64,000 bases of DNA from Sindora glabra. Its lineage: Eukaryota; Streptophyta; Magnoliopsida; Fabales; Fabaceae. The stretch covers positions 104,205,732 through 104,269,731 of the forward strand of contig CM035227.1 of NCBI GenBank assembly GCA_020226215.1. The letters are read 5' to 3'. The translations under genes were made by a program, and so were the position numbers. Position 1 is the first letter of the stretch, and each line of letters opens with the position of its first letter. This document shows positions 47,085 to 61,679 of this stretch, piece by piece. The notes beneath the pieces are model-generated. The model worked only from the letters and a program-made list of their open reading frames with translations, was not told the DNA's origin and made no database searches.

Positions 47085-50000
47085 ATGGAAACTTCGGGCG
47101 CTAATGCGGACCAATACGCCAATTCATCATCATCAGCAACAGCATTATCTAACGGAGGTGTAATAAATAATAACACAGACACTAATAGCAGTACTGTAAC
47201 GTGGTATGGGATGCCCGTATCCAGTGTGAGCCCATTTCGTTCTCCACTTTCTTTTTTGTTGGATTATTCAGGCATTCTTCGCTCAAATTCCCATGATTCT
47301 GAGGGTGTACCAGCTAACGGTGGTGTTGCCAATTCGGAATTGCGGCCCCAGCTTCAAATTCAGTCACTTGACCCTTCTGCTGGCACCGCCTGCAGAGGCA
47401 GCAGCAGTACTGGGGAAGTTGCTATACGGATCATTGGAGCTGGAGAGCAAGACCATAATCTTGGGTTAGGTTCTGTTTCTTCACGATCACCAAATCAGAT
47501 TGGGGAAATGGGTCTTGATGATAATAGTGACTTGATGGGAAGTAGGAGTAGAGTGCCTGCATTGGAGAATGTTGCAGAGGGCCGTAGTGGAATTGCAATG
47601 GGTGAGAGAGTTTCGCTGGTGTCTTCATCTTCATCTGTTGGCAGTGAACAGGTTAATGAGGACGCTAATAATGGCTCGGAAAGTAACAGTAGGGATTCAC
47701 CGTCCTACCAGAGGTATGATATTCAGCAGGTTGCAAAGTGGATTGAGCAGATTCTTCCTTTCTCGCTGTTGTTGTTGGTGGTTTTCATTAGGCAGCATTT
47801 GCAAGGTACTATTCTTTCATTATAGTATGTTACTTACGTTAATAATATTATTAAAGCTTTGAAAGCTCCGGAGACCTAGAGTCCTCTGATAGAACATGTG
47901 ATTATCTGTTTAGAGCTTTGGAAGAATGGAGATAATCTTTCATGAAATACAGAAGCTTGATGCAAGATAGTATACTTTCAATTTGTTGATCTTTATGATT
48001 AGTTGATATAATGAAACATTTCCTTAATGAAGAGAGTGTGCTATCCCCCCCCCCCTTCTTTCTTCCATGTGAGGTTGTCTTCCTTTTTATTTTTAAGTGG
48101 GAAGAGAAACAACGTGACTCTGCAGTCTCGCTGCTCGATGAGCTGCTTCCACATATTTCAGTTTCCTCTGGGTATTTACTTTTATCACTTTCTGTAAATG
48201 CTGGTGAGTGGTGATATTTATTTCCAAAAACGTGCAGGTTTTTTTGTCACAATTTGGATTTCAGCAGTGATGTTCAAATCAAATGAAATTGTTAAGAGGC
48301 AGACAGCTCTAAAGGTGCTCCACTGGATTTGTTGGACCCCTTTATTATTTCTATTCCAACTTCACAGCCAAGTATCTATTTATAACTCCACCTGCCCTAG
48401 ATACATTAAAATAAAAAGGCTGAATGCATGTTCTTCTTTGCAGGGAGACAGGAAAGTCTCGATCCTTGTCAGTATCTCTTTTGCTTTCATGCTTCATGTC
48501 ATGTTCATTTACTGGTGGTATCAAAATGATGATCTTATATACCCATTGGCCATGCTTCCTCCAAAGGCAACACCCCCTTTCTGGCATGCAATATTCATCA
48601 TTTTGGTTAATGGTATGGATTTCTTCAGCATTAAGACACAGTTATTAAGATGTTTGAAACTTTGTATGCTGGATATCTTTTAATTTATGTAACCTACATA
48701 ATTTAGCATAAGTGGCATGTTCATATTTCATGAGCTAAATGTACAAGTCTAAAAAAGTCATTCTCCTGAATGAATACCGCAAATTAAAATTATGCAAACC
48801 AGGTAAAGTGTTGGATATTGGACTGATGCAGAGTTTTCTTATTCAATGCAGTAGCACCATGGGCTTAATAAAATGTAATGATTTTAAGGTCTTCATCATT
48901 GTTTTTATTTCTTTTTCATTTCTATTATTTAGAACATTTTTTAGGCATATTTTATAGATAGTAAAATTAGTACAGCCTTGTAGTAGTTTCAAGTCAAACT
49001 CAAATTGTTTTAGCCTCTCGGGATAAATAATTCTTACTTTTTATTTAGGAACAAGGTTTCCTGTGCATAATCTGACCTGTCATTTGCCTAATGCCAAAAT
49101 TGTGTTTTAGGCTCAGGATTTCCCTAAGGAGACATGGTCCCAAGTGTCTTATGTCTTCTAATTTTGAATACTATTGGGATGAACTGTTAAAAATTAAAAT
49201 GTGGGCTTATATAGTATGACCAGTGCATTTTATTTTATTTTATATAAAAACCTAAGCAAGTTTGGTATAGCTTATGATTGCTTATTTTAGAAGCTGGATA
49301 TGCCATGTTTTTAATGTGGTTTCAAGCATGAGCTTTGAGTGAAGTTAATACTGTCATATTACTTACAAGTTTTTCATTCAATTTTGTTTCCATTTATGGT
49401 GGATTTCATTGTGAAATAACTCATCATGGATTCTATATGTGTTTATATGCTGTGAACAAATTCTTGTTGAAAATGTATATATTATATGATCAATTATAGA
49501 AGTTGATCTATGATTTCAATGTTGATCCAAGATCATTTTATTATTCCAGCATGTTCATATATTGAAGTCCTTTTTATGTTTCATGAAAATCTCAACATAC
49601 TATTTAATATGTTTGTCGGGGGGAAAAAATTCCAACCACATGTGTCCCCATATTTCAGAAAATTGTCAGCTGTGATAATAACTAATATCTTTCTGAATCT
49701 TGATTAAGTTATGTGCTGTATTTTGGTTGACCATTTTCTCTGTGTTTCATATCTATCCCTTAATTTTGGTCATGGTCTATATTTACTCTAGTTTTTTGGG
49801 TATTTATTTCTCATCATATCTAATGGATTTCAGATGCATTGGTGAGGCAAGTAGCAATGGCTTTCAAGTGCTTGCTGCTTATATATTACAAGAATGGCAG
49901 AGGCCATAGCTTCCGCCGGCAGGTGATTAGTAACACTTATCTTTACCATTTCTATTGCGTATGTGATCTTGTGGATCTCTTTCCTTAGACAGCCCTCTGA

Positions 50001-51605
50001 AAGTTGATATATTATTTCCAGGGTCAAATGTTAACTCTGGTTGAGTACACATTGTTGTTATATCGTGCCTTGTTGCCAACACCAGTTTGGTACCGGTTCT
50101 TCTTAAACAAGGATTATGGAAGTCTTTTCTCATCACTGACTACAGGGTTGTATCTTACTTTTAAGCTGACATCTGTTGTTGAAAAGGTGTGTTTTTATTC
50201 CTTGATGTCGGGCTTTCTAGCTTTGTATATATAGATATACACATATATGTCCACACAGTTTTCCATGCTCTTCAACCTTCTGTGTTGCTCAATAGGTCCA
50301 GTGCTTTTTCTCCGCCTTACAAGCACTGTCAAGAAAGGAAGTACATTATGGGGTTTGTGCCACAACGGAACAGGTAATATTCCAATTCTTGTAAAATGCA
50401 ATTCAGTTGGTATTTTCCTCTCCTTTTGTTATAGCGTCTTGCTTCTGTCCTGCCAAAAAAGGAGTCACTAGAAGATGGATTCTCATATGCCATTATATGA
50501 GGAAATTGCTAATGTCTTTTCCTTTCAGCTACAAATTAATCTTGTAATATTAGGATTTGATGTTGGTATTTGGTATTGTCAATCCAGTTCAACAGATACC
50601 TGTAGTCCAAGAGAATGTGTAGGGAGACTTTCCACAGAGAAACACGTTTTCATTTGTCAGGGGCTTGTCTATGTTGTGTCCAGAATTTGATAGCTTAAAA
50701 TGTCATGTTTTCATACATAATTAGGTCCTTCTAGATGCATATTTTTGCTCCTTAAATTGATTGCCTCTGTGCTTTAGTTGTAAGTTCAAGCAAAATTGTC
50801 TTTTACATTTGTTATTACATGATGAATGACTGCATTGCAGGTAAAGGCTGATTCTAATAATGCCAAAGTTTTAAATGGTCAATTAAAATAGTTATTTGTT
50901 TCTAATAATGCTAAAATTTAAAATGCAGGTAAATGCTGCAGGTGACCTATGTGCTATATGCCAGGAGAAGATGCATGCCCCTATCTTGTTGCGATGTAAA
51001 CACATTTTCTGTGAGGAGTGTGTATCAGAATGGTGGGTTTATACTTCTTAAAGCGAATGTTTTAACTGTTTGACATAGTTAAAAAAACTTAGCCAGTGTG
51101 TTTCTTACCAGTAAAGGGCAAGCCCAGTGCATGAGACTCCCACCTAGTGGGGTCTGTGGAGTATGTTTCTTACCAGTATTTCTCTAAAATGCTTGGTCTC
51201 GGCCCATGGATTCTTGGTTGCACCTCTTGCATGGGCAAAAAGAGGCTGATATTTCCTAGTATTTTCTCAGTAGTATTAACGTTTTCCCCTGTAGTAAGTC
51301 TTGAGATTGAAATGGATTGTATGAATCATAGTTAATTAACTTGCACCAGGTCAAATCCATTTATGCTATGCTTATGCATGTGCGTATGTATTTTTGGTAG
51401 TAAATTCCATTTATGCTGCGGTTAGCATATGTGGCTTGTTCTGGCAAAAAGGCTAAGCAGTCCTTGTGTTCCTTTTTTTTTTTTTTTACACTCCTTTAGG
51501 TTTGAGAGAGAAAGGACTTGCCCGCTATGCAGAGCATTGGTGAAACCTGCTGATCTGCGGACCTTTGGCGATGGATCAACTAGTCTGTTTTTCCAGTTGT
51601 TTTGA
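47085..51605 (+). CDS. RNFT1/2-like transmembrane RING E3 ubiquitin ligase, eight coding exons
   Basis: Exons: 47085-47805, 48238-48314, 48444-48612, 49834-49922, 50022-50186, 50296-50373, 50929-51032 and 51500-51605. All are in phase and give 502 residues. Seen: a Ser/Asn/Gly-rich disordered N-terminal half (about 1-220); helices in WIEQILPFSLLLLVVFIRQH, FFVTIWISAVMF, VSILVSISFAFMLHVMFIYWW, PPFWHAIFIILVN and LTLVEYTLLLYRALLPTPVW; and a C-terminal C3HC4 RING, CAICQEKM...LLRCKHIFCEECVSEWFERERTCPLC. The order of membrane helices plus C-terminal RING matches RNFT (RING finger and transmembrane) proteins of animals and plants. Known: RNFT1 acts in ER-associated degradation; the plant role is little studied. 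The start at 47085 was preferred to 47052 because it follows a probable splice acceptor. Intron 3 (48613-49833) is the longest. Confidence 0.93.
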
Positions 51606-52507
51606 AATTCCAGTTTTTTGTGGGTGTTGGATCAAAAAATTGAGCCAATATTTACCGGAAAGATGTCTACTTTATTAGATATTCGGTAAGGTTTCTCATC
51701 AATGGAATTCTTGAAATTCAGACCGCGTACCAAAGCATGAAAATTATGGTTTACGGTTAAATGTATTCATTTATTGTGGTCATCTCTACAAAAGTTGTTT
51801 TACTCTGCTTTCGTATACTCAACACGAATGATTCACTAACCTGATATTCCTAATATTTCAAAACATGAAGTACAATTTGTTTATAATTTCATATTGTTAT
51901 ATATATCATTGTAAAGTTCTTCATTGCTTCCCCTCTCTCCTGGTCTCTACTATTTATCTATAGATGTGCATGCGGAGAAATTCTTAATTAACCAGTGGGT
52001 ATACGATTTATGTGCTTACTATCAATAAGAATTGAGATAAATTCAAAAAAAATTTAATAATTAATTTTTCAACAATCTGTGCATTTATCTCAATTTTTAT
52101 TGATGGTGGTTGCATGAATTGTATGTCCATTCGCTAACTAAAAATTTCTTGTGCATGCAAAGGCTTGTGTAAATACTTGAAGATGAAGTTATTTCCTGTG
52201 TTGAAAGGTTGCTTCTTGTTGTAAGGAATTGCATTTGGATGCGTTGTTGAGGAAGCAGGTCTTTTTCTTTTCCTTTTGGTATCTTTTTCTTTTACTTTCG
52301 GTGGATGATAACAAAATTTCTTGTGAAGCCTGTCCATCCAATCCCCAAATTTGAACCTTGTAATATTCTGGGCGAAGGGATCTAAAATTCTACATATAAA
52401 GGGACTAAAGTGTGTTGATTATCCATCTCTGCCATGTAATAGAGGGTCGCACTGTTTTAAGTTCATATTTTTTTGCACAGTTCTGCTGTGCACACGCAGA
52501 AGGAAGT

Positions 52508-52675
52508 CATACACATTTGGTAGTAATTTTCGTAAATTTAGATAGTAATTATTTTAAATGTTGGTATTAATTTTTCTAAATTCAACTAGTAATTTCATAA
52601 TAAATTTATAATGTCCCTTATTTTTCGTTTGGAAAAATTACTATTTGAGTTTAGAAAAATTAACACTTGTATGTG
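52508..52675. mobile_element. Short AT-rich MITE, copy 3 of a local family
   Basis: The left end CATACACATTTGGTAGTAAT... and the right end read inward, CATACAAGTGTTAATTTTTC..., pair over about 45 bases. Both contain the block TAATTTT..TAAA....A.ATAGTAATT. The same block is found at 8381-8542 and 10259-10393. Non-coding. Confidence 0.5.
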
Positions 52676-55600
52676 TGCTAAGTATCTCTAGATTTTTTTT
52701 TTTGTGTGTGTGAGACACAATTAGACTTAATGCAACGCTGTCTATCTAAAATCAGATGGTATTATTTTGATTAAAACTTTGTCGTGTCTTTTGGAGAAGT
52801 TGTGAATGGAACATGACATATGGAAGACAGGTTAAGTGGGTTTGATTAGAGTTCCGTGAGGGGATGACAGTTTTGGGCATAAATGATAACCTAGCACTAG
52901 TTTGTGTTGAATATATGGGGGTTTGAATCGTAAGGAGGTTAGTTTGTATAGTAAGAATAATAAATGAGTTGGGTTATGGTTAATTAAAAATAAATGAATT
53001 GATATGTTAATTTGTTTAAATATTTATATTAAAATTTTAAAAATATAATTATAAGTAATTTATAAACAATTATATATAATGAAAGATAAGCTCTATATTA
53101 TAATAAAATGATAAAAAATGTTAATAAAAATATTTATTTAATGATTAAAAATATTGTGAGAAATAGTAAATAATTAAATTTGATAAATGAATTTATAATA
53201 TAATTTTTTTTAATTAAAATTATTAAATAGGTTAATATATTTTAATGTATTAAATAAATGGGTTAATAAGTTGATATAATTATTATTTGGATCGGATTAG
53301 ATTGAGTTTATTCAAGTTATCATTATTATTTCTTGACACAGTATAAGTTGAATATGTGAACTTAAATTGTCATCATTTCTAATTTCAAGCTACCTTGCAA
53401 TGTGAGGGAACATAGATTTAAGGAGGTGGGTAAGAGTGGAAATGAGTAAGACCTTGATTTAAATAAGTCAAGGATGCTTCAAAATTTTTTGATTTGAACG
53501 GTGTTTGTATGCCAAAATATCGGCATGCCTTAACTTATTTATAAAATGTAAGAAATTAAGATTGATCAGGTCTAATTATGAAAATCAAAATAAATTATTG
53601 ATAAGTTTATAAATTCAGATAAGATAGGCCGCTAATTTGGCTTCTTAGCAAAAAAAATAAAATAAAATAACATATTTGTTGAACTTATATTGTATTGAAC
53701 AGATTTTTCTCTAATTTTATCCAATAACATTTTTAATATTTTAATATAATAAATTATAATTATATTTATTTAAAATTAAAATAATTAAATAACACAATAA
53801 TTTAAATTTACTATACTCACAAATTCTAAAAATTTGAAAAGATTGATAATTGGATTGAAGAAAATATAATAATAGAAGAGTGGTAAAAATAATATAATTA
53901 TATTAACCAATTTAAGAATATTGATTAGAGCGGTATGTGATTCAAATGGGTCTAAATTTAAATAAATTAAATTTATTTAATAAATAAGTTAAAATATCGA
54001 TTTATGTTTGATTTATTTAATTAAATAAAGAAGTTAAGTTATAAATCATTTATCAACGGTCCAATTTATTTTCGCACCTAAATGTGAGAAGAGCATCATG
54101 GTATTAAATAGATATAGTAATGAGACAGAGGATGCCACATCAGTTTTATCTCGTTCCATGCCTCGGGACAAAATATGCACTCGCATCTCATGTTCCAATA
54201 TCAAAAGTAAAATTCCCCCAATTTCCGTGTTCCATGAGTCGACAGGGTCCCACATCGAAACTTGAAGAATAATATAAAATGAAAATTACAAAACTTGAAA
54301 ATGTGTCTCAAAATCACATGTAATCATGGAGTAATCTCAAATATAAATAAATAAAATTTTATATATTTTATATATATAGAATATGATATGATAAATTTGT
54401 AAGTATATAATTTGAAAATGTCTAAAAATAAGATAATATTTTTAAAATTTTTAGATAGGATAGGATAGTAAGTGATTTGTGTTCTATCCCAGAATTTAGA
54501 ATGCTGCAAACTCCATCCCCATCGGATAGAATTTTACTAATGACTTGATTTCATTGATAAATTATAAATCATTAAATTAAACATTTTTTGTCTCAAAAAT
54601 TTTAATACAAGTTATTAGATATTCGATACATAAATAAATTTAATGCATGAAAGATTCCACCATAGCAATATCTTCTCATTCCTCCACCTACAAGACAAAC
54701 CTTGCAGGAACTTTCAAATTTAGATTTTGTTGATTTTATTAGAAAGTATTTTTCTTATGAAAATATTACATATATATATATATATTAAAAAATAAATAAT
54801 ATATGATGTATATTAATAATTTAAAAAATAATATTTAAAGGCATGATAATAGAAAAAATAATTTTTTCCAAAATAGAGGAATTTTTCTTAAAATTTTTAT
54901 ATTTAACAATAAATAAAATATTTTTTATTCTAATATTTTATAAAAAATTATTTTTGATCAAAATGAATAAAGTGAATTGTTATCTCTAATTAGGCCAGAC
55001 TTCTAGTGCCCATTTTTATGGTGCAACACGGTTCAAATTCACTGATCTGTACGGTATAAGTCGAATAAAATTTAATGATTTTTAGAAGGTGGTACGTTAT
55101 AGTATGGTGTATTATAACGCAGATGTAAGACGGTATTTTAACGCAAATATCTAAAGATATTATATATGTAGATAGCAAAAATGCTTAAAGTGTTGAGAAA
55201 GGCTAATTGCATTTTGCATCACTGTAGTCTAGATTAAAAATATTTTATACCAATGACATTTAATTTAAATAATATATAATATTATCTAAAAATTTGACCT
55301 TTCTTTGCATTTGATCATAAGATTTTACACGTATATATTTAGTAATTTAATTATTTTTATTATTATAAAAAAATAAAAAATATTTTCTAAACTCAAATAG
55401 AGAGGCTAATAACTAATTTTAAAAACTAATTGTGGGGCTAATATTTTACTGTTGTTTTTTTCATCGGAAGTTACCCGAAGGAACATGGGATGGTTCATTT
55501 CCTTTTTCAATTTTACCCATTCTTGTTTATCTACATAAATAGTGCATACCAGGTAATCACACAATTATTACGAATAGAAAATGTACACTTTAATGAAGAA

Positions 55601-56663
55601 AGCAAATCTAATAATGATCATATTTAGTAAGTAGTTTAATTTATCTAATATACTCGACACTTTTAATGGTGCAGCAATGTTGGTTATTATTTTTTAGATT
55701 TATTTCTTCTTCATATCTTAAGTTTAAAATAGGTGCTTATAATGGAACTTCCTTATAATTAGAGTGGCCATAACTCTCTAAATTTTGAATTTAGTTTAAA
55801 TATTATATCTATTTTTTTAAAAAAAATTCTCTTTCTTTGATTTTTCTAAAAAAATAAACTAAATGTGAAAAATAACATAATGAATAAATATTATTTTATT
55901 TTGTTATTTTCGGAGAAAAAATAAAAGGAAAGAAATAATGTAAAAATAGATTCTAAAGTCATATTTTTTTGTTATTAAAAATATCTTAACTCGTTTATAA
56001 TCAATTCAGCTTCTCATGCCACATGATGGGAGAATAAATAAGTTGAGGAACAAAAAAAAAAAAAAGATCAGTTCACCTTGTGTAATAATTATGTTTGAGC
56101 TCCAATTTTTTAATTTTTTTAATCATTTAGTATTCAATAAATTATATTAAATCTTCAATTAATTTAAATTCAAATCAAAGTGACCTAATTCAGTAGTAAA
56201 CTCTCCCAAACCTATCCAATTTTCGAAAGTTTCAGGAGTTTGAATTTGGACATGTTTACTCTGCTCAAACTAGGAGATGTTTACTATCTAATTTGGCTAG
56301 ATTTTTACACAACCTTAATTTCCTACTTTATCAAAAGATTTTTTTTTTTGATAAAATTTTTGGCCTCCAAGAGACTGCCTCACCTTCTGCCTTATGTATC
56401 CTTTAAAAAAAAAAAGTTTATGAAGTGCTAATTATTTATATATCTTTGAAGCAAAATGTTAAACTCAAATCATAATTATTAACAAGTTCATTTGTATAAT
56501 CTTATTAAATTGCTTACAATTTCAAATGTCCTTTTTCCTTTGTTGATCACAATTCGGTGTATTCCCATCATGAATTTTTATTCTCTAAGATAAAACAATA
56601 ATGTTATATTATTTTTATAAAATTATATATATATATATATATTAGGTATTACAATAATAAATC

Positions 56664-56977
56664 TAGGGGTGTAAAACAAATTAAAGTTCACGGACTTATC
56701 CGTGGACTCCATAAATTTTAATGGATTTAGATTATTTAAAAATTGATTCTTTTTTTCTTATAAGTAATACAGACCGGTCTAAATTGATCAAAATCTGCAT
56801 GGTTCAGATGAATTAAAATTCGCACAAATTAAATGGATGTGAGCCAATTCGTGATTAATCCACAAACTTCAGGATATAGATTCTTTAACATTTAGTTCAT
56901 TTTTATTATAAATAATACAAGTTGAATTTAAATGGATCAGTTCATATCTAGTTGGATCTGTCCGTTTTACACTTCCG
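56664..56977. mobile_element. Degenerate hAT-like non-autonomous element (about 314 bp)
   Basis: It starts TAGGGGTGTAAAAC, and its right end read inward is CGGAAGTGTAAAAC. The interior has dyad motifs (CACGGACTTATCCGTGGA, and GGATCAGTTC / AACTTGAATT types). The flanks resemble each other only weakly, so the target duplication has decayed. Confidence 0.45.
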
Positions 56978-57099
56978 ATCAATCATCGAAAAAGATCATT
57001 GAGAGCCAGACACGCACGTTTCTACGGGAATTACCTTGGTTTAGATAGAGGCATGAGTATAATTAATTAGTAATTAAAATGTAATGATCCGAGTTAAAT

Positions 57100-57850
57100 G
57101 ATGCAATGGTATCATATCTTGGCTGGTCCCCACGTGGTCTGGCTGCTGCTCCCCACCACTGCGGCCATTTGAGAAATAATGTCCACTTTGATGGCTTTAA
57201 TCAGCATAACTTTTGACCCTAACTGACACCATAAGCTCCCAAAGTTCTTGTTTTGCATTATGATATGCTCTGCAATGCATCATCACCCTTTTTCAAATTC
57301 TCTTTCATCCCTCCCAGCCCCATCTGCGACTTTATACGAAGAAGGTTACGAAAAAGTATAACATTATATTATTAAATTCCTATTAATTTCACATAGATAC
57401 TTATATTTTTCTCAAGGGAAGAGAAAATCCTTGAAAAATTGTTCTACTAGTTCATAGTCAATCATGAAATAATTAATTTAATCGACTCCAAAGATTCGGA
57501 TAAATGATAATAATTTTCTTTTAATTACAGACTTGATTCCTTTTCATCACTAATAATCGTGTTTGGTGAATAACTCTTCTAAAATAAATCAATAAATATT
57601 TAAATATTAATTAAATTATTACCTCTCCATTTAATTATGTTTGACAACAACCTCTACAGCAGGATCGAGAATCATCTTCTTACCATCTCATTTACCAACA
57701 AAAAATTGCATTGTATTTGAGTTGATGGGAAATGAGACTGGCAAAAGCGTAGTATATATAGCTGAATATATACGCACGGTGGTCACCACCATACGTGTTC
57801 TTCCAGCTAAGGGACCACTGCACATTGTCTCCCGGCAATTGGATTAACGA
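57100..57850. other. GC-richer island with promoter-like motifs, no gene attached
   Basis: A perfect G-box CCACGTGG at 57130-57137 lies in a patch much less AT-rich than its surroundings. A TATATATAG box is at about 57753-57761, followed by a hairpin GGTGGT-C-ACCACC at 57778-57790. The 68-codon plus-strand frame at 57641-57847 has no recognisable domain. It could be a regulatory region, a non-coding RNA locus or the relic of a gene. Confidence 0.3.
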
Positions 57851-59105
57851 TATCATATATTTCCTTAACTAATATTTTACTTGAAATGCCAAAAACATAA
57901 ATGGTGTTTTCATGCATGATTATTATTTTGACAGATTAATAATTTCATTTTGAGATTGTATGATGTTAGCAAACTGATTTATAAATTATGTAAAGTTGTA
58001 ATTTTATTTCTCAATAATAATTTATATATATAATTTTATTTTTTATCTACGAGACTCAAGAGTAAAATTATTTATGCAGGAGGACGTAATTGCATGTATA
58101 AATTATCATTTGATGATAAAATTATAACTTTATATAATTTAAGAATAAGATCATATAATATAAAGAATAAAATTATTAATTTTATCTATTATTTTTAATC
58201 AGCTTCTTGGCTCATTTGGTTTTAACGGATGGTGACATAAAATTTTGGTAGGCTAAATAATTTAAAAAGATTGAGAGTTGAAATGACTTATGTAAATTAA
58301 ATTTTTTAAAAAATTTCATCAATTTTATGATATTAATACAAAGTTCAACAAAATTTGAAGAAGCGACAACCCCAAACATCGCCGTTGCCAACAATAGCAG
58401 TGTTGTTTGAATGCAATTCAATTGATATGTGAAAAGGTTATCTAGCTTGTCAATCCGATGAGGGTGATTCTTTCTTGATTACTTTTCTTATTTATAGTGG
58501 TTTGATTTACATGAGAAGTAATTTCTTATTTAGAATGATTTGATTTATATAGAAAAGAAGTTTTTATAAAGAGTTAAATTACCAGAAAGTGATTTCTTAT
58601 ATAAATTTTTCAAAAATTATTCAATAATTATTTAATTTATATAGAAAATAACTTCTTGCAAAAAATTAAACTTTTTAAAAAGTAACTTTTTATGTAATTT
58701 TTTTAGAAAATATCCAAAGTTATTCAATTAATATTAAAGAAGTGACACTTCTTATAAAATAATTTTTTACATTTTGTTTAGTTCAATTTTAAACTTTTTA
58801 TGAAGTATTAATAAAATAATTATTATATTCTTAATATTATTATAATATGAATTAATAATTTTAATTATTAGCAATTAAATTTTATAAAAATAATTCTATT
58901 TTTATACTAATAAATAATATAAGAAGTAAAACTTATTTAAAAGGAGATGAGTAAGAAACTTATCTTATTCTATGAAAAGCAGAATTTACCAAAAAGTTTT
59001 ATTTTCTTTAATTTTTTAAATAATGGCAAATCAAACTACTCACTTCTTTTCTATTTCTCTCAAGAAATAGAATTTCTTATGATATTGTTATGAATCAAAT
59101 AGTCT

Positions 59106-60084
59106 TTCAAAGTTGTTTGGTTAACATTGAGTAATTAATACTTTTTAGGAAGTAACTTTCTATTTTTTATTTAATTCAACTTTAAGTTTCTTAAAAAGTA
59201 TTAATAAAATGGTTACTACATCTTTAATATTATTTTAATACATCTTAATAGGTTTTAACTATCTCTAATTATCTTTTTTATATTATATTTCTAATCTTTT
59301 TTATCATTTTTTAAATTAATAATTTCTTCTTTTGTAATTCACTATAAAAAAGTAAAATAGGTTTATATAAAAAGTTAAGATCTATATATGTGTATATGTC
59401 TTAAATCATCTTAACATAATTAAAATGAAATGTAATTAGATGAAGTAAAATATTAATTAAATAATTAATTTTATCAAATTTATACAAAGTAGACAAAAAT
59501 ATATAATTTTTTACTTTTATAATTATATATAAAGTATAAAATAATACAACTGATATATAATAAATATAATTATATTTAGAATCAAATTTTATTATAATAA
59601 TATTTATTATTATAATAATATTTATGATTATATTTAAAATTTAGATTTTTGATATAATATTTAATATATATTCTATACAATTTTCTTCTATTCATTATAT
59701 AATTGATAAAATAATTTTATTTTATATAATTAATAATTATATTTAAATAAATATATTTATATTTTATAATTAGTAAATTATATTTATCATTAATAAAAAA
59801 TATTTATTATAATTTTTAAACCATAAAGATAAAACATTAAAATGATAATTAATTAAATTAAATAAGAATAATTTTATACTTTTATCTATGAAAGACATGA
59901 GAAGTTGTTTTTATAGAAAAAATGTCATTTGGCAACTTTTCATAATTTGTGAGAAGTAAAATTTTTTAATAAATTCTATGTCTTCCATTTTAATAATTAG
60001 TAATAAATCAAATGACTCAATTATTTTTTATTAGAAAATTTTATTTCCCATATTATTTTCACAAACTAAACAACCTTTTATATT
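59106..60084. mobile_element. Candidate AT-rich inverted-repeat element (about 1 kb)
   Basis: The left end AAAGTTGTTTGGTTAACA and the right end read inward, AAAGGTTGTTTAGTTTGTG, are similar, of the common plant type around TTGTTTGGTT. Part of the left half (about 59130-59280) is a diverged direct repeat of 58735-58870 (GAAGTAACTT... TTAAAAAGTATTAATAAAAT). Limits are uncertain in such AT-rich DNA. Confidence 0.3.
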
Positions 60085-61679
60085 AGATTGTTTCTAGAAT
60101 ATAATGGCGGATTTTCATGAAAATTTTGAGGGGGTAAATGATTTATTTAAAAATTACTTTTAAATATTTTTATATAATTATATAATACTAAAACATAATT
60201 TTAAAAATTTTTGGATCAATACCACCCTAATTGTTGGAATAAGAGGAATATGTAAGAGAAAATTTAAATTTACTTACTAAAAATGTTAAATATAAGGAGG
60301 TATTTATACATACAAACTAGTTCTAGAGACACATCTAAACTATTTTTATTTGACAATCCATATAAAGAGATATCTTTCAAAAATATTTTTAAACTTCATA
60401 ACTAATGGATCATTAACAGTGACCTCTAAATTTCTTATAAATTCAAAGAGACACTATTTAAGAAGTTTTAACTCATTAATTATCTTTAACATTTGTCCCT
60501 TAATTCCTTCGCCCTTGCTAGATTACACACTAACCTTTGGACGGGAACAAAAGAAAGAAAAGTGGTTGAAAATTTTGAACTTCGAAATTTTCTTGTGTTT
60601 GAATCGGGAAAAAAAAAGGGGGGAGAAAGAAAATTATGTTAATCTTGTTTTTACACATTAAAAAATAATTTTTTTTCTTCTTCATATTTTCTTTTTTAAT
60701 TAACATTCAAATTTTTTTTCGTTTCATTTTTTATTCTCCCAAACACGGCATAAACAAAAAGAACAGCAATGATGAGATGAGCTGAATCGAAATAGGATCA
60801 TCAAAATAACCCCCAATAAAACAACACACATATATTGTTGGGTTTATACTAAATTTCTTTGTATAAATTTGTTGGCATCTCGAGATGTGAAGTTCACAGA
60901 GGAATCTCAGAACTCAATCATTAATTTCTCTTTATTCGTCACACAATGGAATAATTATTGATATGCTTGTACATTGTGGTCACTAGACTCACTACTGCCA
61001 TTACATACGAACTGCACTTATTTAATTAGAACTAGCTGGCCAAGTCCTCATGGGACCTGCTACAACCTATACACAGCATAAAAAATAAAAATAATGGTTA
61101 AGAGTCCTGCAATTCTCGTAATATTATTCCAATGTCGTTCATTTCTCTGACGATATATAGTCTTTTGCTTTTATCGTGGGGAAGGCTTGACGCGTCCACC
61201 TATGTCTTATAGTGTACTTAGTAAAAAAAAAAAAAACAAAATCTTATTTTTCGCAGAATGTGAAGAAGGAATGACTTCTGCAATACAATTGTGAATTATC
61301 CATAGCCAATTATTTTACCACTCCCTTCTACCATTCTAACTTCTAAGCATCCAGCGGCTCTAGTCCGATGTGGTTGTATGTCAAGCGCTATGTCCCAAAT
61401 GTTAGACGCCTCCCATTCTCATTCTTCTTTAAGGAACTCGCCCCCGTCCATACATATAGACAATCCTTGATGCCATTACTCTACAAAATAATTTCCACAA
61501 CATCTAATTTGTAACTTGATAATGTCCAACTAGATGTAACAAATTCAAATGAATATATGATTAATAATAATTCAACCTTGAGATCTTATTAGGAAGAGCT
61601 CTAACCTAAATGACTAATTGGACATTGGATTAATTAAGCCAATTAAATATAATATACTAGGACTAATTTTTTTAGGGCC

